A stretch of 64,000 nt of DNA from Branchiostoma lanceolatum (taxonomy: Eukaryota; Chordata; Leptocardii; Amphioxiformes; Branchiostomatidae), in assembly GCF_035083965.1 (NCBI RefSeq), contig NC_089723.1, positions 35,080,193-35,144,192 on the forward strand, read 5' to 3'. Within the stretch, counting starts at the first letter, position 1. Each line of letters begins with the position of its first letter. The notes under the pieces were generated by a model. It did no database searches. It was not told the DNA's origin and saw nothing but the letters and a program-made list of their open reading frames with translations. The position numbers and the translations under genes were made by a program. Positions 11,895-23,900 of this stretch are shown here, one piece after another.

Positions 11895-12787
11895 CTACCG
11901 CGCAGTTCCATTATTTGCTTCTTGTGGAACCTTCAGTTGATTATCCATGCTTGCAGACGACACAAGGTTGGTTAGGATCTGCTGCTGGTCTGACAGTTCA
12001 GAGGACGATCTGCACGGGGAAGGATCCCTACTCTTCCCCCGGTCTATCGCCATGGTGGTCAGCCTCTTCACCGTGTTCAGATTAGACAAGGTCGCGTCTT
12101 CTACTTTATTCTTCAACTCCTTCAGCCCCTCGGAAATCAGATTAAACATGCCGGCCAGGAAGGTCAGTCCAACAATGATCCAACAGAACACCGCGGTCTT
12201 GTACGTAGCGTCGTGCGCGTGGTGGTCGAGGTGGTTCTGCGCGGGGACGTAGTCACCAAAGCCGACCGTCGTCAAGGTGATGAAAACGAAGTACAGCGCG
12301 GTGTGATATTCCCAGCCCTCAACGATGGTGAAGAGGTACGCGGGAAGGAAACAAAATAGTCCCAAACCGAAGACGAGACTGGTCAGGAGGTTGATGATGC
12401 GGATGAGTTTCCGGTTGGAGACTCTTTTCCGGACCTTTTTCTCGACGAAGCGGCTGACGTTGCTGAGTTTCTCTCCTATTCCGGTCAGCATGAATAGAGT
12501 TACCGGGATGCCGAAGAGAGCGTAGGTGGCGCAGAAGATCTGACCACCCACTGTTTTAGGGGTGATGTGTCCGTATCTGTGGAAATGTGAAGAAAAACTG
12601 TGAAAACTGTGAAGAGACTTATGTATGTCAAATGTTATGTTGGCAACTATTCTAATCCTTGGGACGTGCACGGTAGAACAATGTTGTAAGAACAAAGAAT
12701 CCCGCCAGAAGTCCCCAAATAACATCCTTGAGGGCTTCTTAACTTATGCAAGTATTTGGAAACAGACAAAAACACATAAAATGCACG

Positions 12788-12818
<31 letters not shown>

Positions 12819-12821
12819 ACA

Positions 12822-12861
<40 letters not shown>

Positions 12862-12875
12862 TACATACATGCGTG

Positions 12876-12949
<74 letters not shown>

Positions 12950-14723
12950 ACACTCAGACAGCCAGAGGACGCAGGAAGAAAACTTACCCTATTGTGGTGA
13001 CCATAGTCCCGCATAAGAACAGAGCCTCGTAGAACGGCCACGGCTCAGCTGTAAAGTTGGCGGGAGGTTTGGCTGAAGACGGGGAATAATGATGCTGCTG
13101 ATTATGGAAGTAAATTGTGCATCTGGTCGAAATCAGTCAGGTGACGAAAAGATGCCCATCGTCAAAAACATGTTATATGACGGGAAAAACTAAACATAAC
13201 GCACGAATGCCTTTATCCAGTATAAGTATAAACAATACTGTTACCAATTTTAGAAACGTGCATTTAGAAAAAAAAGACATCATCAAATAATACTATCTGT
13301 ATTGATATTTCAATAACAGATTCCCTGTCCCGCACTGGATCATCTCATTTTACATTTCGCTGGTTGTTGAGAAAATACTTACGTTGATATGTATCTTAAT
13401 TATGACGCATGTACTATCCTTTACAGCTGTCAATCAGATCACACTGTGTAGCCAAAAAAAGACATCAAAGAACTATTCTTATGGTAGAATGTTAAATGTA
13501 TTTTTTACGATCTTAAAGCGGGTCGATAGAAATTGTGCAAACTCACTAGAGGCCTCGCGCGTGAGAAGTGCTAATCAGCAAAATTGTGTAGCTCTTGTAA
13601 TGGGGGACCCAAGCGGAATAAAGTATTTACCGATGAACTTCAGAGAAAATTGTTCATCTCAAGGCCCCAGACAACTACTCCCTTTTACCACTTTTTTCTT
13701 ATTATTGATGTCTAGATTTAAGTTGTCTTTTCCAACCAATTTAGTATTTGTGACGTTTGTCAATGCAGGTTATATAGCGGTTAACGTTCCGTAAGCTCAA
13801 CATAGTTTAGAGTTACTGGATAGCTCTAAATTGAGCTTCTCAGAAGCTCGGGAAATATATCAAAAATGGGGATTTACCATCAAGATCTACCTTAAATGTT
13901 TTCCTCTTATTAGGAATGCCTAGATAAATTTAGGTCGCCTTTTCCCAACCATTTTGGTATTCAGTATCACTTTTTGCAAAAGGCAGATTCTATTAAAGGC
14001 AGTTAAACCAAAATCCTTGAAGTTGCTGGAAGAGTCGATAAGTCTAACTTGAGCTTCTCCGAAGCTCTGAAAATAACTAAAAGATGGTTTTGAATCTTTG
14101 AAAATAGTGCAAAGAATATTAGTAGAAAATGAGTGGACAAAGGTTGAGAAAAATCAATGTAGCAAAAGAATATCTATCATTTGATGCTGTTATGCATATA
14201 TTTGTATGCTACAGAAGAATCAGCCATTGATGTTTTAGACTTTGTTGCAGTCGCTACCCTTGCAGTTTCACATCTATAGTTTCCATTTTCCACAAATAAG
14301 AACAAACACCAGCTTACAGTTGGATTGTCAGTCTTACTAGAAGGAAGTAAGACACATGCATTGGGAACATGGTTCTGAAACAAATGATATGAAAGATAAG
14401 GAGACGTCAGTTGAACGTAATCCATCATCTTTGATGAAAATATATCCTCTTGCATAAAAAAATAACTATTTTATCTTGAGAAAACATCATGCTAAGGATG
14501 TGTCCATACCTGTTTTCACTCCCACAGACTGAAGAACTTCCTCGACGAAAGCGTCAAGGTCTTCCGCGTCGATGGAGCCACTTGTGTCCCTCAGAAAGTT
14601 CAACTTCACCTCGGTCAGATTGCCTATGTACGGCTGCTTCTCGATACCCATGAAGATGAACGCTCCGATCATCAAATACAGGAAAAACGTCACGATAAGT
14701 CCTGCTAGACTCTTCCACTTCAT
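11895..14723 (-). CDS. Two-pore-domain K+ channel A (K2P, TREK/TRAAK-like), 3 coding exons
   Basis: Coding exons on the minus strand are 14723-14510, 13072-12988 and 12576-11895, with GT-AG introns in phases 1 and 2, giving 326 aa. It should be a plasma-membrane background (leak) K+ channel that works as a dimer. The start MKWKSLAGL is followed by M1 (about 5-26), an extracellular cap, an NFT glycosylation sequon (77-79), pore 1 filter TIGYGH (98-103), M2 (112-135), M3 (159-184), pore 2 filter TVGFGD (203-208), M4 (227-247) and a cytosolic Ser-rich tail. Length and order are normal for the family. The MKWK start, the DAEDLDAF cap helix and the M4 region recall TREK channels, but the His after GYG is the residue seen in TASK and TWIK channels, where in TASK it senses external pH. 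The second intron splits the first Gly of GYG. Subfamily is by eye only. A paralogue lies 3.2 kb upstream in window order (17921-35657). Confidence 0.93.
12577..12987 (-). other. K2P-A intron 2 with long UG tract
   Basis: A 411-bp intron. On the transcript strand about 160 nt of it (12785-12943) is (TG)n with short interruptions, starting about 40 nt after the donor GTAAGTT at 12987. Confidence 0.85.
12785..12943. repeat. (CA)n/(TG)n microsatellite
   Basis: Interrupted CA repeat of about 160 bp with one CATACATACATG break at about 12859-12876. All long His/Thr or Cys/Val ORFs here are artefacts of it. Confidence 0.95.
13073..14509 (-). other. K2P-A intron 1
   Basis: A 1.4 kb intron, AT-rich. 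Two short related stretches (ttgagcttctcagaagctc near 13830 and cttgagcttctccgaagctc near 14048) suggest an old internal duplication. No other gene is seen. Confidence 0.7.
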
Positions 14724-16038
14724 GTTGAAACATCAACAATCTTTGGGTTTAACCAAATCCGGGAAGAGCTGGAATTAAGACTTTTGAAATATCAACATGA
14801 AAATGGTGGCATTTCGGCGAGTAGCTGACGGGCGGTCTGCTTCCAACCAGAGAAATAACCAAAGAAGCGGTTAGAGACGATCGCGTGATTCGTAGTGGTT
14901 GGTCAATCAGCGACACAATAGGGACGTCCCCCGTGGGATAGGAACAACGGCTGTCGGGTATTTCTTACTGTCGTTGAAGATTCAGGCGGGGGTCATTCCA
15001 AAATTAGGTCTGCTACCTTTTATGCTTTAGTTTTATGACGCTTTCGTAATGATTGTGCTTCAGAACTGGCATTTTTGTAGTGATGCTCTAAGCAGATGTG
15101 AATATCTTGTTCGAGAAGAGGTCGAGTAAAAACCAATAAAGAAGAACCAACTCTAATGACAAATAGAAGAGCAATGACCACAGGGAACAGCTCACATAAT
15201 CACTTGTCTACAGCACTTGGGTCAAATAGCTGATGAAGACCGAGTGATTCGGTTGAAAATTTTGAAAAGAGTTGGAGAATAGTTTATTTTGAGTCGGAGA
15301 ACAGTTTATTTCTCATTATGTACTTTATTTTCATGCTAAGGAACAGGTCCATATCAAACAAGCAAAAAAGTTTTAAGAATACTTCTCGTACAAAGTAGAT
15401 GAAGAGGTGCCAAAAATGAAATGCGTTAAATTCAGAATTTGATGCTATTTGTTATTGTAATTTGTTTATCATGCAAAGCTACGCAGAAAGATGACTACTA
15501 TTCTCAATTTCTGCTCAGTGATTTTGAACTTTTTTTCAATGTATTGTCAACTTAATTTTGCAAATTTTGATTATGCCCATTCACGTGTAAACTAAAGCAA
15601 AAAGACGTCTAAAACATATGAAACATATTCCCACATATCCTTGTCTTCACCACAAGGGAACTTGGACCTGCACGCCATTGAAGAATGTAACCAGCGAATT
15701 TCGTTTTGAAGAACGAACGAGTATTCTGAATGGCCCCTTAATTGAAGTAAAATATCTGTTACTTTGAAGACGCGGCCTTGAAGTCAATATTGGAGAATGT
15801 TTTGTGTACGTTTCTTGGTAACCTCAAAATGTCATTAAGACTTGGCCCACTACCAACTTTTCTCAGAAGGTAGCTTGAATTTTGCGTTTCTTCTTTGGGG
15901 ATTGCGTTCCTTGCTAACTCTACCTGATTCTAGTTCTACTCTAAATCTAATGAAACAGTTGAAACAAAATCTTATAACATTCCATTGTGAAATTAAGTTA
16001 TAGATACATGAAATGATACAAATAAATCAAGCAACTGG
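14724..16038. other. Intergenic between the two K2P genes
   Basis: This holds the K2P-A 5' flank and unique AT-rich sequence. No second coding segment or clear promoter motif was recognised. Confidence 0.4.
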
Positions 16039-16087
16039 ACAAACAAACAAACAAACAAACAAACAAACAAACAAGCAAACAAACAAA
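16039..16087. repeat. (CAAA)n microsatellite
   Basis: About 49 bp of CAAA units with one CAAG. Confidence 0.9.
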
Positions 16088-16440
16088 AAGTATTTACCCA
16101 ATTGGTTGCATTATGTGATTTTTTTACCTGGATGACCATGATGTCTAACCTTCATATATCTATATGATAGATATATATCATAATCAGATTAATCATGAAA
16201 TTTTTATTGACACAAGAGTGTCTACAAATACAAGTACAAATACAAAGTTATCACAATGCCATACAAAATGCACCTGTTATTTCAATATTTCAGGCTTACA
16301 AACAGTTACTTGCCAACATTGTACATCTCATCAGGTTTTTGCCACAGAAACGTCATACATGATCATTCGAACAGCTGTCATCAATCCACAACAACAATAG
16401 CAACTACTGCTACTAATATCACTTCATAAATACAGTTATT

Positions 16441-16760
16441 TCATCTACAACCATCAAAGCGCAAGCATTGCGACCATTATTAAGTGGAAGCGCTATTACA
16501 ATTAGATATCCACATCGAGTCTCCGGGACACTAGTATCGTTAGAAGGAGTGAAAATCCTTGATTCGGAACCGGATTTCTTTGCAAGAGGAGTAAAGGAGG
16601 CAATCTACATCAGAGCCCACAGACCTACCTTGAACAGAGACGGGGGACGACACAAGTTTTCTGGCACGTATGACCCGCTACTACGATCACGTGTCGTTGA
16701 CGTCACGTTGCAGTAGCTGGGTTAATTCCGTGAACAGGGTTGATGGAGTCAACCGAAAAT
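16441..16760 (+). pseudogene. Retroelement ORF C-terminal fragment
   Basis: The open stretch ends at TAG 16714-16716. It reads ILDSEPDFFARGVKEAIYIR, then RPTLNRDGGRHKFSGTY. This matches, from memory, a C-terminal signature common in marine-invertebrate retroelements (E-x-x-x-F-x-R-G-V-K-E-A-I-Y, then P-x-L-N-R-x-G-G), often next to a GIY-YIG nuclease. No reverse transcriptase remains upstream, so this is a truncated 3' copy. Element class (Penelope-like or another) is not certain. Confidence 0.6.
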
Positions 16761-17920
16761 TTGGGGTAAGTCCCAATTTCTCTTACAGCGTTGGACGAAA
16801 AGTTTAGTCTTGTTAATAATGAATTCTACCAACACAGATGAACTTTCATGCTAACATCGGCTTGTACTTCGTGACTGGGGGACAGTTGCCATATCTGCAG
16901 TTCACAACGTCATCAACAGGTGTCTCTTTTGAGATATTGGTTACAATACTATTACAAAGCCGATCCTACAGACTTCTGTGATGACATTCTAACTTTCATG
17001 AAGACGAGAAAAGCAGACACTAGTAGTATAGCCGCAAGGTCTCCCAAATGTATATACCTCAGATGCAGAGCATTCAAATACTATACATGACAGAGACCCA
17101 TCTTGTCAGCATTTCTTAATATGATTAGTGCCGTAAAAGATGGCGATTGTCCGTCATCAACAGCTCTTAGTTTTAGCCTTCGCTAAAACAAAGTTGTACT
17201 GTAGTGAAACGCAGTAGTATTTCTGTACGGTAGACGTCAATGGACACACAGAAGTATTAGCCACAAGCTATTTCTATGGAACAGTGTAATTCGCCACATG
17301 ATATACCCATCCACCTAGGCAGGGCTGTATCGCGGCGCACGCTAATGCCTTGCATCAAGGAGGTCTTAATTTGACCACCCTGCCTAGGACAATTATTCGA
17401 ACAAACTCTTCAAAGACGAAGAGTCTCATTTTTTCCGATATCGACTGTGAGATATCATCACTAAAAACTATAATTAATTCACGGTACGCATTGCCGCTGC
17501 AAATCGGAACCTTCCCGTAATCTTGCACGGGCTGCCATTTTTCATGAATGTCCTTATTTCAGAGACTACCATTAAGATTTGAGTGCCTGTTTCAGCACGT
17601 CTCATCTATTTGGCTTCAACAAAAATGTAAGAGGACCCTGTTTCCCCTGCGACTGATTGCCACTCTCGTACAGTCAGAAATTGCTGTAATCAATCAACAG
17701 CCACCGGCAATACAAACCTACGAAAGCCTATACGTAAAAATCAGTTCCTTACAAAAAGTCCGGTTAAACAATGTTATCAACGGTTGGTGGAAACTTCATG
17801 ATTGTACAATTTGGTGTTCACGAGTGTGGTATGGCTTGAAACAATTCCGTGTTGCAATGGGTTTAAAATAAGCGAATTATTGGGCTTCTAGAATGGCTCT
17901 CATTTTACAACGTTGTAGAT
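16761..17920. other. Intergenic, 3' flank of K2P-B
   Basis: No gene recognised. The ORF at 17548-17871 has no family resemblance. No AATAAA was found on the minus strand in the 500 bp after the K2P-B stop. Confidence 0.4.
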
Positions 17921-20900
17921 TTAGATTAACCTATCCAGGTCCTCCTGTTTTTTGTCAGTGGAGTCTTGGGTTTCATTTGCCTCAGCACCTACTGCCGTGT
18001 CGTCTTTTCCAGCGGCAGAATCTTTCTCTGCATCAGCTGTTTTATCTTGGGCCCCTGAAGTTTCGTCGACGTGCTCCACCTTTGCAGGCTCCAGCTCCTC
18101 TGGCTTTGCCGCGTTTTCATTGGACTGGGTCACCGGTTCCGGTGCCGCGGGTGTCACTTCCGGTAATACTGACGTCACCTCCGGTACCTCTGGCATCACT
18201 ACCTTTACTTCTGGCTTCCCTTTCGGTACCTCTGGTTTTCCTTTCGGTACCTCTGGCTTTCCTTTCGGTATCTCTGGCTTTACCTTTGGTACTTCTGGCT
18301 TGACATCCGGTACCTCTTGCGTCACATCCGGTTCCTCCGCTGCCACTTTCTTCACATCAGGAGGGGCTGTTTCGTCAGCAGAAGAAGCCTGATTCGTCGA
18401 TTCAGTCGGCTGTCCTTCTTGACTTTGCTTGGCAGTTTCCGCTTCTTCCTTACTAGGAATGTTCCCCATTTGTATTCCATTTTCTTGTGGAATGTTTTGA
18501 TCATCCGTTGTCACTTCCCGGCTTTGAGCAGGCATTTCCGGTCCGTTGGGCAGTTCAGGTAGGTTCTCGTGACTTCCCGTTCTCTTGTAGCTCCCCTCAA
18601 TTCCGATGATGGCGTCTTCTTCGCTTGGTGTTGTCGCCTTCTTCTTCTTGTCATCCTTTCCCTTCTTCTTTCCATCCTTTTCCTTCTCCTTGTCACCCTT
18701 CTCCTTGTCGCCCTTCTCTTTTTCATCCTTTTCCTTAAGCTTCTCCTTCGATCCCTCACCTTGAGCCATCTTCTTGATGCCCTTGACCGGCATGCTGGCG
18801 ACGTGAGCGACCTCTGACCCCACCTTCCCGACTTTTCCCGCCAGATCCTTGGCCTCGTGCCCGACCTTCTCGGCGAAGTCCGTCACCTGTCGCATCTCCT
18901 CCTCAAGCCTCGCTTTCAGCCCGCGCATGGCCTCGGCGATCAGGTCAAAGATGGTGGCCAGGAAGCTGAGGCCGACCACGATCCAGCACAGGACCGCGAT
19001 CTTGTACAGAATGTCGTAGGCCCAGTGTTCCTTGACGGGGTCTCGCGCCACGACCATGTCCCCGAACCCGACGGTGCTGAGCGTGATGAAGACGTAGTAG
19101 ATGGAGTCCAGGTAGCTCCACTTCTCCACGTACATGATGATGTAGGCAGGAACGAAGCAGAACAGGCCCAGGCCGAATATGATGATGAAGAACACCATGA
19201 AGACCCGGATCAGGTACGGGCGGCGGATGACTCTTTTCACCTGAGATGAGAAAGAAACGTAAGCTATGTTTTAAGAAATCAAGCTCAAAGAATCAAAGAT
19301 TCCATTGTTTTTTTCCGGTATTAGACTTTCATCAGTGTGTCCGTTCAAGCTCTGAGAAATTTACACATGCAATCCTAAATGCAATAATAAGTTCGACGAG
19401 TTTTAATTTCGCGGTAGGGAGAAAATGGAGAGTTTGCGCTGCTTTTGAGTTCGCTGTTAAAACAAGGTGGCAGGCTGACAGAAGACAGATCAAGCATTTT
19501 TACGTTCGCGGTGAAGAGGTTACCGCGAAAACAACGAACATTAAACCACCGCCAACTCAAATACATAAGATTTTACCGTAATGCTGTCCTTGGTGCTGAA
19601 AGGTAAGTTCGCTATTGTATTTTCCTGTACTTCTTGTTTTTGACGGGTTTCTGTTCTTGTTACTGATCTGAGCAAGACAATGGAAAATAACTGACTGATG
19701 ATACACTGGGGTTGTGGATGACTAGAAGCCTCCACCAGCCTTCCTACGGGGGTATGGATTGTGGAATACAGCAAAAGGGGAAATAATTGGCCAGGATAGT
19801 CAATCCGCGGGAAGGTTAACATTGCACCTGGCCAGCCAAACCCTATGGTGGCCAAACTCCCCTGGCAAATTATTCTCCCTATAGGCAACGTTGTTAGTCT
19901 GCTAAAGACGAGGTGACTAGGATAATTAGCATGAATACGTACCCTGTTCTCCACCCATCTGTTGGCATTTCCCAGCTTCCCGCCGATGCCGGCCAGCATG
20001 AACAGGGTAAGCGGGATGCTCACAAGGGCGTAGGCGATGCAGAAAACCTAGGGAACAAGTCACAGAAATAACATTCAATTGAAAGTTAATCAAAGTTGAA
20101 CTGCTAATTGCCAACACAAAAATTGGACCCAAAAGTTCGCCCGATCAGCTCCAGTCCAGACAATTTATGATCCACTGCTCTCCAAGTCACGTGTCCTATC
20201 TACATAACGTGACGTCAAAAAAGTAGTGAACCACTCATTCCTTGACAAAGACTGGAGTTGATGAGTGCACATTCAGGTGAGTCCAATCTTTTGTGTTGGT
20301 AATTTGCAGTTTAGCTTCAGATTCAGAATCACAGAAATATATTTTTTATTCAATGACTTTTCAGCAAAATGGCACGTTTTGTGACACATTTCTAGTGTCT
20401 GTATTCTTCGTCGTTATTTTCTAACGCCATATTTCTAACATAAGCACATTTGTGCAAGAAAAGTCTGTTGGAGCACGGTTGCAAGCATTTTTGCGAACTC
20501 TTTTTTGTCGTGCAATGATGCCATCGACCGCTAGGATACGAGGCAGTTACTGTGAACGTTTTTTTTCGTCATGCAATAATGTCACCAACCGTTAGGGGCC
20601 ACCCTTATAAAAAGTAGAGGCCGGTCCAGTGAGATAGGGGCTTAAACGAAGTTAAAGGAGCATTCCACTCCAGAAGTGGGCATTATTTTCTGATAGATTA
20701 TATTTTTCGGGATACAAATGCACCCGACTTTTGGCTAAATTGCATCAGCTGTCTTTTCGACAATAATTCTTTTCTAAATCCGCGTACACCCATACAGACC
20801 CGCTTCTATGTACCTTTATGGCCAACTTCGGGCACAATATCTCGCTAACGGTAGGCGCGATAAGCTTAACAATTCATTCTCTGATTAGTCATAATACCCG

Positions 20901-23900
20901 CTTCTGGAGTGGAATGCTCCTTTAGGAAACAATGCAGTAGGTCTACGTACATTTTTTTTCGCCATGCAATAATGTCATCAACCGTTAGGGGCTATCGTGA
21001 AATAAGAAAATGCTAAGCCCCTATTTCACTGGACCCGTGGCACGTTGGCGTCCTCGCTGCGACCGAGTGATTTGACAGAGCGCTCAACGAATTGTTTCAC
21101 ACTTGTGTCGTGTTTTTAGTCATGTTTGTACATTTTGCATGATATTCTCACTATAAAGTCAAGGGTAACACAAATCTAATTTAGGACGCAGCGAGGCCGC
21201 CAACGTGCCGAGGGTCCAGTGAGAGGGGGCTTAAGAAACACTGCTGTATGGTTACGTACTGAAGTAAGGAAAACTTATGACTACGTACCTTGCCCGCGTC
21301 TGTGAAAGGATAGATGTGCCCGTACCCTATGGTGGTGGCGATCGTACCGCAGAAGAAGAAGGAGTCAAAGAACCCGATCTTGTACGGTGTTCTTCTTGTG
21401 TCATTCTTGACATTCTCGGTGACGTTGTTGACAAAGTCTGGAAAGTGTAGAAAAGGTGTCTTTCATTATCTAAGAAACTATAAAGTGAGAAAAGGTGTAT
21501 TTCAGAATCTAAGAAACAACCAAGCTTTAAGATGAAAATAAACGCGTATTGCTGTGATATATCTGGTATTCTTCACAAGCCCAATCAAATCATTTTTCAC
21601 AGCGTTTAGGGTTTAAAAAGGTACCTTTTTAACCGCATTTTACCCAAGGTGAAAAAAAAAAAATGTTGCACCGGCATTCTAGATCTAGTGGAGGCTGAAA
21701 ATAAACTTTGCTAGCTTCTTGGTTAGTGGTAGATTTACGTCTTATGAACAAAACAGAAATATTTTTTTTTGGCCTAGATGCTATAGCTCAGAAGCATTTA
21801 CGTTTGTATGTAAGCCCTTTCACACTTGTGCGTATATTCAAGTGTGCATGAGTTGCACGTTAACATTTTTTTCTTTAAGTAACGTTAGCTGTTTTCTGCT
21901 TCGACCCATCTTTGTGCAGTCTAGTTATCTAACAGAAGAAATGACTTATTCGGGTGCAAACCGAACCTAAACCAAAAGCATGTTAAGTTAATACGCAACT
22001 CAAGCGGTATATACGCTTAAGTGTGACAAGGGCTTTAGAGGGCGATGCATGTACAGAAGACACAGCTGCAAATGGCGTCAATATGCAGCAGTGGGCGGGT
22101 AATGGTCACAGAAACAGGCGATAGAAGAAGAGAAAATCATCATGTGCTGATGATTTCACACCAGAGCATTGAATGAACGTTTAGATTGCACTATTATGGT
22201 TTTGGCGACCTACATTTTATTCCCGGACCCACCGTTTATGTCGCTATTATAGCTGAACATCTCAGTAGCATTTATGACCCAAAACGCTCGCCTGTGCCTA
22301 AGGTGCCGCAGGGTAAAGCTTGCATCATTCAGTTGAGAGTCACTAAGAGATAAGGGAGTTAAATTGTAAAATCGATAGAGAAATAAGATGTCTTGTGGTA
22401 TCATATCAAAGTAAACGTGCCATTTTCATCATTGCTGATTTCGTTTCTCTCTGATTTATTCATTAAATTGCCAGCACAGAAAGGGGTAGAGGATGTCGAA
22501 GAGACAAGGTATTGGATACGAATAATTGAAGCTACAGACACGTGCAGCAATGCTGAAACATGCCTAACTTTGTGGTATATCTAGACTACACTAGAGCTAT
22601 AGACTGATAAACCTAGACTGAGACAAACGACAACCTTCCCCCTGTTTTGTTTTCGAGGCTATCACAGGGGCCACTGTCGCATAGACACAAAGACAGAGGC
22701 ACATAGACTGAGAACCTAAACTGAGCTATAGACTGAGACATACAGACTGAGCCATAGACTGAGACACACGGCAGTCTTCACACTGTGCTGTTTCCGAGGC
22801 TATCACCTGAGCCACTGTTGCACAACAGCATTCACCCTTGTTGTTTTCGAGACTATCCACACCTGACTCCTTCATCCTTCGCCGTTTTCGATGCTATGAA
22901 CAGAGTAGCTGACACACGATACTCTTTCATCCTGTACTATTTCAGAGGCTTTTTATTTCATACCTGATTCCTAAACATCAGGCAGGCAGGCAGTCAGTCC
23001 CACTGTTGATGGATGAGAAGTAATTTCGGCCTGCTTAGGTTACAGAGGCTCGTCCATCACCATGACAACCCACACGACCCTATCACAGCGGGAGATAGAT
23101 GAACGTTTCGGGACGGCATAACGGCATACCTTTACGGAGTGCGATCGATATTTGAGCAAGTTGCACCTTTTGTGGACTGGATTAACCAATCACCGTCCCG
23201 GTATGAGGCCAGAGAAGGAAAGAGAACGCATGGCAGGAGTAAACCTGTCATGGGAACAAAACAGTTCCAAGAGGAAAGGTCCAATATTCCCGCGTTTTTC
23301 CAGAGACAAAAAAAGGAAAATAAACAGTAAATAGATCTAAAATCTAGAGTGGCGTCGCATTGCCGTAACGGTTAGGGTGTTTGGTCCAGAACCTGGGTTA
23401 GAATCCCCTGACATGCCACCGATGTTGTGCCCTTGGGGAAAGCACTTTACACGGCTTTCTTCACTCCACACTCCAACCAGGAGTAAAAATTGGTACCCGG
23501 TTTCGGTTGGGGAGGTAAAAAGGCTGTGGAAGGAGAGGGATGGGCTTCGCCTTCCAATATCGTGCCGTAGACCCAGTGCCAGCGGATAACGTTATTAATG
23601 ACCCACTGCCCCTAAGGCCTCAAACGAAACTGATATATATATATATGTATCTCATATTTCAGACTCAAGGTGGCTCTGTTATGGACGAATCAGTTGTTTC
23701 AGCACTATGATAACTATTAGTGCGGTACTGACAGAGAATCATTCACGGGTCTTTTTAGAGTTGCGCCTTGAAATCCAATCTGGGAAGATTGGCTTCGATC
23801 GGTGACCTGATGTGAGCGTCTTAGCCCCAAGGAAAGACGAAGCTTTTAGTCTTATTAGTATCTTTAGGATTTACCTAACAGACCAATTAATGGGCAGCGA

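Noticed and set aside
12625-13041. Several 70-135 aa ORFs on both strands rich in His-Thr or Cys-Val
   Set aside because: They are translations of the (CA)n/(TG)n microsatellite in K2P-A intron 2.
17893-18817. Plus-strand ORFs of 80-146 aa
   Set aside because: Antisense to the charged repeat tail of K2P-B.
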